Positions 60,476 to 64,000 of a DNA stretch of 64,000 nucleotides are shown in pieces. Position 1 is the stretch's first letter. Every line of letters starts with the position of its first letter. Below the pieces are notes generated by a model that saw nothing but the letters and a program-made list of their open reading frames with translations, ran no database searches and was not told the origin of the DNA. The DNA is from Rhizobium sp. TH2. GTDB taxonomy: Bacteria > Pseudomonadota > Alphaproteobacteria > Rhizobiales > Rhizobiaceae. The translations under genes were made by a program, and so were the position numbers. Location of the stretch: positions 1,922,001 through 1,986,000 of the forward strand of contig NZ_CP062231.1 in the NCBI RefSeq assembly GCF_024707525.1. Reading direction: 5' to 3'.

Positions 60476-61120
60476 ATGAAGTCCGACGGCAACATACGTT
60501 TACCAATCGGCCAATCTGGTCCTGCTGAAATCGACAGGCTTTTGGCCGAAATCGCCGCCTGTCGCATCTGTCGCGATGCGGCCGTCAAGCCTCTGCCGCA
60601 TGAGCCGCGTCCCGTCGCCAGATTGTCCGCCACCGCCCGTATTTTAATCGCCGGCCAGGCACCGGGTTTACGGGTGCAGGAAACCGGCATTCCGTTCAAC
60701 GATGCGTCGGGCGATCGGCTGCGCCAATGGCTGGCCGTGGACCGCGACCAGTTCTACGATCCCTCGAAATTCGCGATGCTGCCGATGAGCTTTTGCTTTC
60801 CCGGCTACGACGCGCATGGCTCCGACCTGCCGCCGCGAAAGGAATGCGCGCCGCTTTGGCGGGCGCGGGCTATCTCGTCGATGCCGCAGGTCAGGCTCAT
60901 CCTTGCGGTGGGCGGCTATGCGCAGGCCTGGCATCTGGGCAGCGGCGCCCCGAAATCGATGACCGACACTGTGAGGAACTGGCGCTGCCATCTCGAGGCC
61001 GGCCTGCTGCCGCTGCCGCATCCCAGCTGGCGCAATACCGGTTGGTTGAAGAAAAATCCGTGGTTCGAGGCGGAGTTGCTGCCGGAACTCCGCGCGCAAG
61101 TTTTGCGGTGGATTTCTTGA
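60476..61120 (+). CDS. Uracil-DNA glycosylase superfamily protein
   Basis: The 214-residue protein begins with LAEIAACRICRDAA. It has the glycosylase motif ILIAGQAPGLRVQETGIPFN near residue 60 and the late motif LPLPHPSWRNTGW near residue 180. These correspond to the uracil-binding and DNA-intercalating loops of the superfamily. Only a partial cysteine set (CRIC plus ECAP) is seen, so a 4Fe-4S cluster as in family 4 enzymes is doubtful. Activity on uracil is not certain. It is divergent from the sensor kinase and followed 66 bp later by an Lrp regulator. Confidence 0.82.
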   Translation: MKSDGNIRLPIGQSGPAEIDRLLAEIAACRICRDAAVKPLPHEPRPVARLSATARILIAGQAPGLRVQETGIPFNDASGDRLRQWLAVDRDQFYDPSKFAMLPMSFCFPGYDAHGSDLPPRKECAPLWRARAISSMPQVRLILAVGGYAQAWHLGSGAPKSMTDTVRNWRCHLEAGLLPLPHPSWRNTGWLKKNPWFEAELLPELRAQVLRWIS

Positions 61121-61186
61121 AACGGCTTTCCCTTTTTTCCAAAGATTCATATATGAGAGAGAAAATTATTTTACCGGAGGCATGAA

Positions 61187-61675
61187 ATGGACCGGCTCGA
61201 CAGAAAAATCCTCAGACTTTTGCAGGAGGACTCGACGCTTGCCGTGGCCGACGTCGCCAAGAAGGTGGGGCTCTCCACCACGCCCTGCTGGCGGCGCATC
61301 CAGAAGATGGAAGAGGATGGCGTGATCAAGCGCCGTGTCGCCCTGCTCGACCCGATCAAGGTCAATACCAAGGTCACGGTTTTCGTCTCGATCCGCACCA
61401 ATGCCCACTCCATCGAATGGCTGAAGCGCTTCTCCGAGGTTATCGCCGAATTTCCTGAAGTGGTGGAATTCTACCGCATGTCGGGCGATGTCGATTATCT
61501 CCTGCGCGTCGCCGTGCCCGATATCGCGGCCTATGACGCCTTCTACAAGCGCATGATCGCCAAGATCGAGATCCGCGACGTCTCCTCGGCCTTCGCCATG
61601 GAGCAGATCAAGTACACGACCGAGCTGCCGCTCGACTACATGATGCTTGAGCAAGCCAAGAGCATGGAAGACTAG
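61187..61675 (+). CDS. Lrp/AsnC family transcriptional regulator
   Basis: This 162-residue protein has an N-terminal helix-turn-helix (ILRLLQEDSTLAVADVAKKV, GLSTTPCWRRIQKMEEDGVI) and a C-terminal RAM ligand-binding domain (VVEFYRMSGDVDYLLRVAVP). The strong GGAGG lies 6 bp before the ATG. Such regulators respond to amino acids and control their metabolism or export. Its target is unclear: the next genes are convergent, and no amino-acid gene is adjacent apart from the dehydrogenase at 62422. Confidence 0.92.
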   Translation: MDRLDRKILRLLQEDSTLAVADVAKKVGLSTTPCWRRIQKMEEDGVIKRRVALLDPIKVNTKVTVFVSIRTNAHSIEWLKRFSEVIAEFPEVVEFYRMSGDVDYLLRVAVPDIAAYDAFYKRMIAKIEIRDVSSAFAMEQIKYTTELPLDYMMLEQAKSMED

Positions 61676-61732
61676 GACTAGGCGGGGCGCTTCTGGCGCC
61701 CTGACCTGCCGCTTGCGCTCAGCGGCCAGATA

Positions 61733-62425
61733 TCAGCGTCCGATCTTCGCCATCGCTTTCTCGCCCGACAGTTCCTTCACCGCATCCTTGCCGATCCAGC
61801 GCGAGGTCTTGTCCCCGCTCGCAGCGAGCCTTTCGGCTAGAGCAAGGGCAGGGGCGTGGCAAGTTGCATTGCGCTTGCCGATCTGCCGCAGCGCCCAGTT
61901 GACAGCCTTCTTGACGAAATTGCGCGGGTCGGTCGCGTATGTCTCGATTAGCGGCAGCCAGTTGACGAAGGTGGCGTCCGGCTCCTTCTTCATATGCACG
62001 GCACTCCATGCCATCATCGCGAAGGCCGCGCGGCGTACGAACTCGCGCTCGTCTTCGGCGAATTCTGTCAGAAGTTGGTCTTGAAGCCCGGCGTCACAGA
62101 AGAGGTCAGAGACGCCATCGACAATTTCCCAGGAGTTGAAGTCCGAGGCCCAGACGCGGGCAATGTCCGCCGTAATCTTCTTTGGCTCGCCGGTGAAGGC
62201 GGCCAGCAGGCGCGCTTCGCGGATGTCGCTCGCCCAGAGCGCCAGCGCGCGCACATGGTCACGCTTTATCTGTCGGGCAATCGACCGGAGTACCGTGTTG
62301 GAAATCCCGAGCGCAGTCCCGGTGTCGATGCCAAAGCGGCCCATGCCCTCGATATTGGCCTCATCGCGCATGCCCTTGAGATGCGCGATGATCTCTTCCG
62401 ATGTCGAGGACGGGCCGAGCGTCAT
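61733..62425 (-). CDS. DNA alkylation repair protein (AlkD-like, HEAT repeats)
   Basis: The 230-residue all-helical protein has repeats typical of AlkC/AlkD: GRFGIDTGTALGISNTVLR near residue 25, LWASDIREARLLAAF, WEIVDGVSDLFCD and FVKKAVNWALRQIGKRN. AlkD excises bulky or positively charged alkylated bases. The GxxxxxxxGIxxPxLR-like lead and the ANxWExxDxxxD-like block are recognisable. It overlaps the dehydrogenase gene upstream by 4 nt (ATGA), so it is co-translated with it, an odd functional pairing. Confidence 0.87.
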   Translation of the reverse strand: MTLGPSSTSEEIIAHLKGMRDEANIEGMGRFGIDTGTALGISNTVLRSIARQIKRDHVRALALWASDIREARLLAAFTGEPKKITADIARVWASDFNSWEIVDGVSDLFCDAGLQDQLLTEFAEDEREFVRRAAFAMMAWSAVHMKKEPDATFVNWLPLIETYATDPRNFVKKAVNWALRQIGKRNATCHAPALALAERLAASGDKTSRWIGKDAVKELSGEKAMAKIGR

Positions 62426-63294
62426 TTCTTTTCAAGGCGCGCCAGCAGCGAGGACGTATCCCAGCGCTTGCCGCCCATCTGCTGCACATCGCCGTAAAAC
62501 TGGTCGACCAGCGCCGTGACCGGCAGCTTGGCGCCGTTGCGCCGCGCCTCGTCCAGGCATATGGCAAGATCCTTGCGCATCCAGTCCACGGCGAAGCCGA
62601 AATCGAACTTGCCCGCGTTCATCGTCTTGTGGCGATTGTCCATCTGCCATGAGCCGGCGGCACCCTTGCCGAGCACGGCCATCAGTTCCTCGACATCGAG
62701 GCCCGCTCGCTTGGCGAAATGCACCCCCTCCGCAAGCCCCTGCACAAGGCCCGCGATGCAGATCTGGTTGACCATCTTGGCAAGCTGGCCGGACCCGGCC
62801 GGACCCATCAGTCCCACCATCCTTGCATAGGCGTCGATCACCGGCCGTGCGCGTTCGAATACGTCAGGCTTGGCGCCGCACATCACCGTCAGCACGCCGT
62901 TTTCGGCACCCGCCTGGCCGCCTGAAACCGGCGCATCGACGAAATGGCAGCCCCTGGCGGCGCAAGCGGCTTCGAGTTCGCGCGCCACATCCGCGCTTGC
63001 AGTCGTATTGTCGATCAGCGTCGCGCCCGGCTTCATGCCGGCTATGCAGCCTTCGTCCCCTATCGTGACCGACCGCAGATCGTCATCATTGCCGACGCAG
63101 GTAAAGACGAAATCGACGTCTTCGGCTGCATGTGCCGGCGTGGTAGCGACCAGCCCGCCATATTCGGCAGCCCAGTTGGCGGCTTTGATGGCCGTCCGGT
63201 TGTAGACGGTGACATCGTGCCCGCCCTTGACCTTGAGATGACCCGCCATCGGGTAACCCATTACGCCCAGACCGATAAAGGCAACTTTTGCCAT
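62422..63294 (-). CDS. 3-hydroxyisobutyrate dehydrogenase-family NAD(P)-dependent oxidoreductase
   Basis: This 290-residue beta-hydroxyacid dehydrogenase has the N-terminal Rossmann motif VAFIGLGVMGYPMAGHL, substrate-binding DAPVSGGQAGAENGVLTVMC near residue 120, and the catalytic Lys in GSGQLAKMVNQICIAGLVQG near residue 170. Family members act on 3-hydroxyisobutyrate, tartronate semialdehyde or succinic semialdehyde, and sequence alone does not choose. It is co-translated with the AlkD-like gene. Nothing nearby marks valine or glyoxylate pathways. Confidence 0.9.
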   Translation of the reverse strand: MAKVAFIGLGVMGYPMAGHLKVKGGHDVTVYNRTAIKAANWAAEYGGLVATTPAHAAEDVDFVFTCVGNDDDLRSVTIGDEGCIAGMKPGATLIDNTTASADVARELEAACAARGCHFVDAPVSGGQAGAENGVLTVMCGAKPDVFERARPVIDAYARMVGLMGPAGSGQLAKMVNQICIAGLVQGLAEGVHFAKRAGLDVEELMAVLGKGAAGSWQMDNRHKTMNAGKFDFGFAVDWMRKDLAICLDEARRNGAKLPVTALVDQFYGDVQQMGGKRWDTSSLLARLEKK

Positions 63295-63405
63295 GCGATA
63301 TGCTCCTCTTTTCCAACGACGGTTTATTGCAATGGCGGCGTGGCGAAAAGAGGCTAGCTTGTCTGTCTGGCATTAAATGATAGGATTGGGGTATAGGAGC
63401 CCGAT

Positions 63406-63690
63406 ATGACGAAAAATGCTCGACTCATCCTCGATATTGACGCCGATCTTCACGATGCTTTTCTCGCGGCAGCGGAAGCAGAAAATCGTCCTGCGTCCGA
63501 TATCGTGCGGGATTTCATGTCTGACTACGTTGGTTCGCATGAGAAGCCCGATGCTGAGTACTGGGCTTTTGTCGAGAGAAAGGTCGAGGCGGCCCGTAAA
63601 TCGCTGAGGGCTGGCAAAGGACTGTCGAATGCTGAAGTCGAGGCAAAATTCGCCGCCAGGCGTGCCGCTATAGCCAACAAGAATGCCTAG
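63406..63690 (+). CDS. Antitoxin of a type II toxin-antitoxin pair (ribbon-helix-helix type)
   Basis: The 94-residue protein has an N-terminal ribbon-helix-helix-like segment (ARLILDIDADLHDAFLAAAE, then RPASDIVRDFMSDYV) and a helical, charged C-terminal part that would bind the toxin. Such antitoxins repress their own promoter together with the toxin. The region before it (63295-63405) is AT-richer and contains the likely promoter. A RelE/ParE-like toxin frame follows immediately after its TAG stop. Confidence 0.82.
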   Translation: MTKNARLILDIDADLHDAFLAAAEAENRPASDIVRDFMSDYVGSHEKPDAEYWAFVERKVEAARKSLRAGKGLSNAEVEAKFAARRAAIANKNA

Positions 63691-63969
63691 ATAAGATGGT
63701 CGGAAGAGGCCGAGGCCGATCGCGACGATATCCTGGCTTACATTGCCGAAGAGCATCCTGAAGCAGCGCTGCGCATGGACCAGCTCTTTGCTCGAGCTGC
63801 CAAGCGATTGAGTAGTTTCCCCATGCTTGGCCGTCTTGGCGAGGTGGCAGGCACGCGTGAATTCGTGCCGCACCCCAACTACCGTCTTGTCTATGAATTG
63901 ATCGACGACGAGATCTGGATATTGACGCTCGTCCATGTCGCGCGGCAATGGCCGCCAGTCATGGATTGA
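63683..63969 (+). pseudogene. RelE/ParE-family toxin, start codon region frameshifted
   Basis: From 63691 a frame of 92 codons encodes a typical RelE/ParE fold: IRWSEEAEADRDDILAYIAE, RLSSFPMLGRLGEVAGTREF, NYRLVYELIDDEIWILTLVH and the final VARQWPP. No ATG or GTG opens this frame at its head. The expected ATG (63683), overlapping the antitoxin stop, reads ATG-CCT-AGA-TAA. One missing base after AGA would restore MPR-x-RWSEEA. The next in-frame ATG is 63775, which would lose the first helix. Either the toxin is inactivated by a 1-nt deletion or this is a sequencing error. Antitoxin and toxin are in the same frame, separated only by TAG. Confidence 0.8.
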
Positions 63970-64000
63970 ATTAGACTAAAATCTTGCGCGCCACCACCAG

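Noticed and set aside
1..64000. CRISPR arrays, rRNA genes, transposases or integrases
   Set aside because: No spaced direct repeats, rRNA signatures, transposase motifs or tyrosine/serine recombinase motifs were seen.

Overview
The window looks like a chromosomal segment of a GC-rich alphaproteobacterium of the order Hyphomicrobiales (rhizobial type). Supporting this are the order erpA-dgt-argS-SPOR protein-nagZ-scpA-scpB-(ABC ATPase)-tatABC-serS-surE-pcm-LysM/M23 protein, a fused secDF behind yajC, DUF1289 and extensin-like proteins, and a short palindromic repeat at 28811-28858 of a kind common between rhizobial genes. Genus cannot be fixed from the sequence alone.

Region 1 (1-25.9 kb) is accessory carbohydrate-uptake DNA. 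It holds four CUT2-type (ribose/xylose family) ABC importers, each with its own control. Importer A (permease 1574-2572, single-domain ATPase 2592-3332, binding protein 4518-5510) is arranged divergently around an AT-rich control region, with a FadR-type GntR regulator and an NAD-dependent epimerase/dehydratase. Importer B (5646-9179) has binding protein, double ATPase and permease. Importer C sits inside a minus-strand operon (16726 to 9294) in the order uxaB-like, lgoD-like, ATPase, permease, binding protein, remnant of a short-chain dehydrogenase, uxaA. Together these enzymes would turn L-galactonate into D-tagaturonate, D-altronate and 2-keto-3-deoxygluconate. A divergent GntR regulator with two winged-helix segments (16939-17841) faces a perfect 19-bp palindrome upstream of the operon. 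Importer D (20299-24764, two different permeases, followed by an SMP-30 lactonase) is divergent from a soluble GAF sensor kinase and LuxR-type response regulator. Two matching 14-bp palindromes exactly 21 bp apart lie in the shared promoter region.

Region 2 (26.0-26.5 kb) holds tRNA-Leu(GAG), whose 3' end faces the accessory block, and a 31-residue hydrophobic micro-protein with its own terminator.

Region 3 (26.7-57.6 kb) is conserved core: an SRPBCC-M50 membrane protease, xthA, erpA, dgt, argS, a 1157-residue SPOR protein, nagZ, scpAB, an orphan ABC ATPase, tatABC, serS, surE, pcm, a degenerate NlpD-like LytM protein, a DUF815 ATPase, yajC, secDF, homologues of two mitochondrial complex I assembly factors, an extensin-like lipoprotein, a TauE exporter, an aspartic protease, cobS/cobT and dgkA.

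Region 4 (57.6-64 kb) mixes an AT-richer orphan membrane protein, a sensor kinase, DNA-repair proteins (a UDG-family protein and an AlkD-like protein), an Lrp regulator, a beta-hydroxyacid dehydrogenase and a toxin-antitoxin pair whose toxin appears frameshifted at its start codon.

All calls come from reading the sequence and remembered family motifs; no database search was run.
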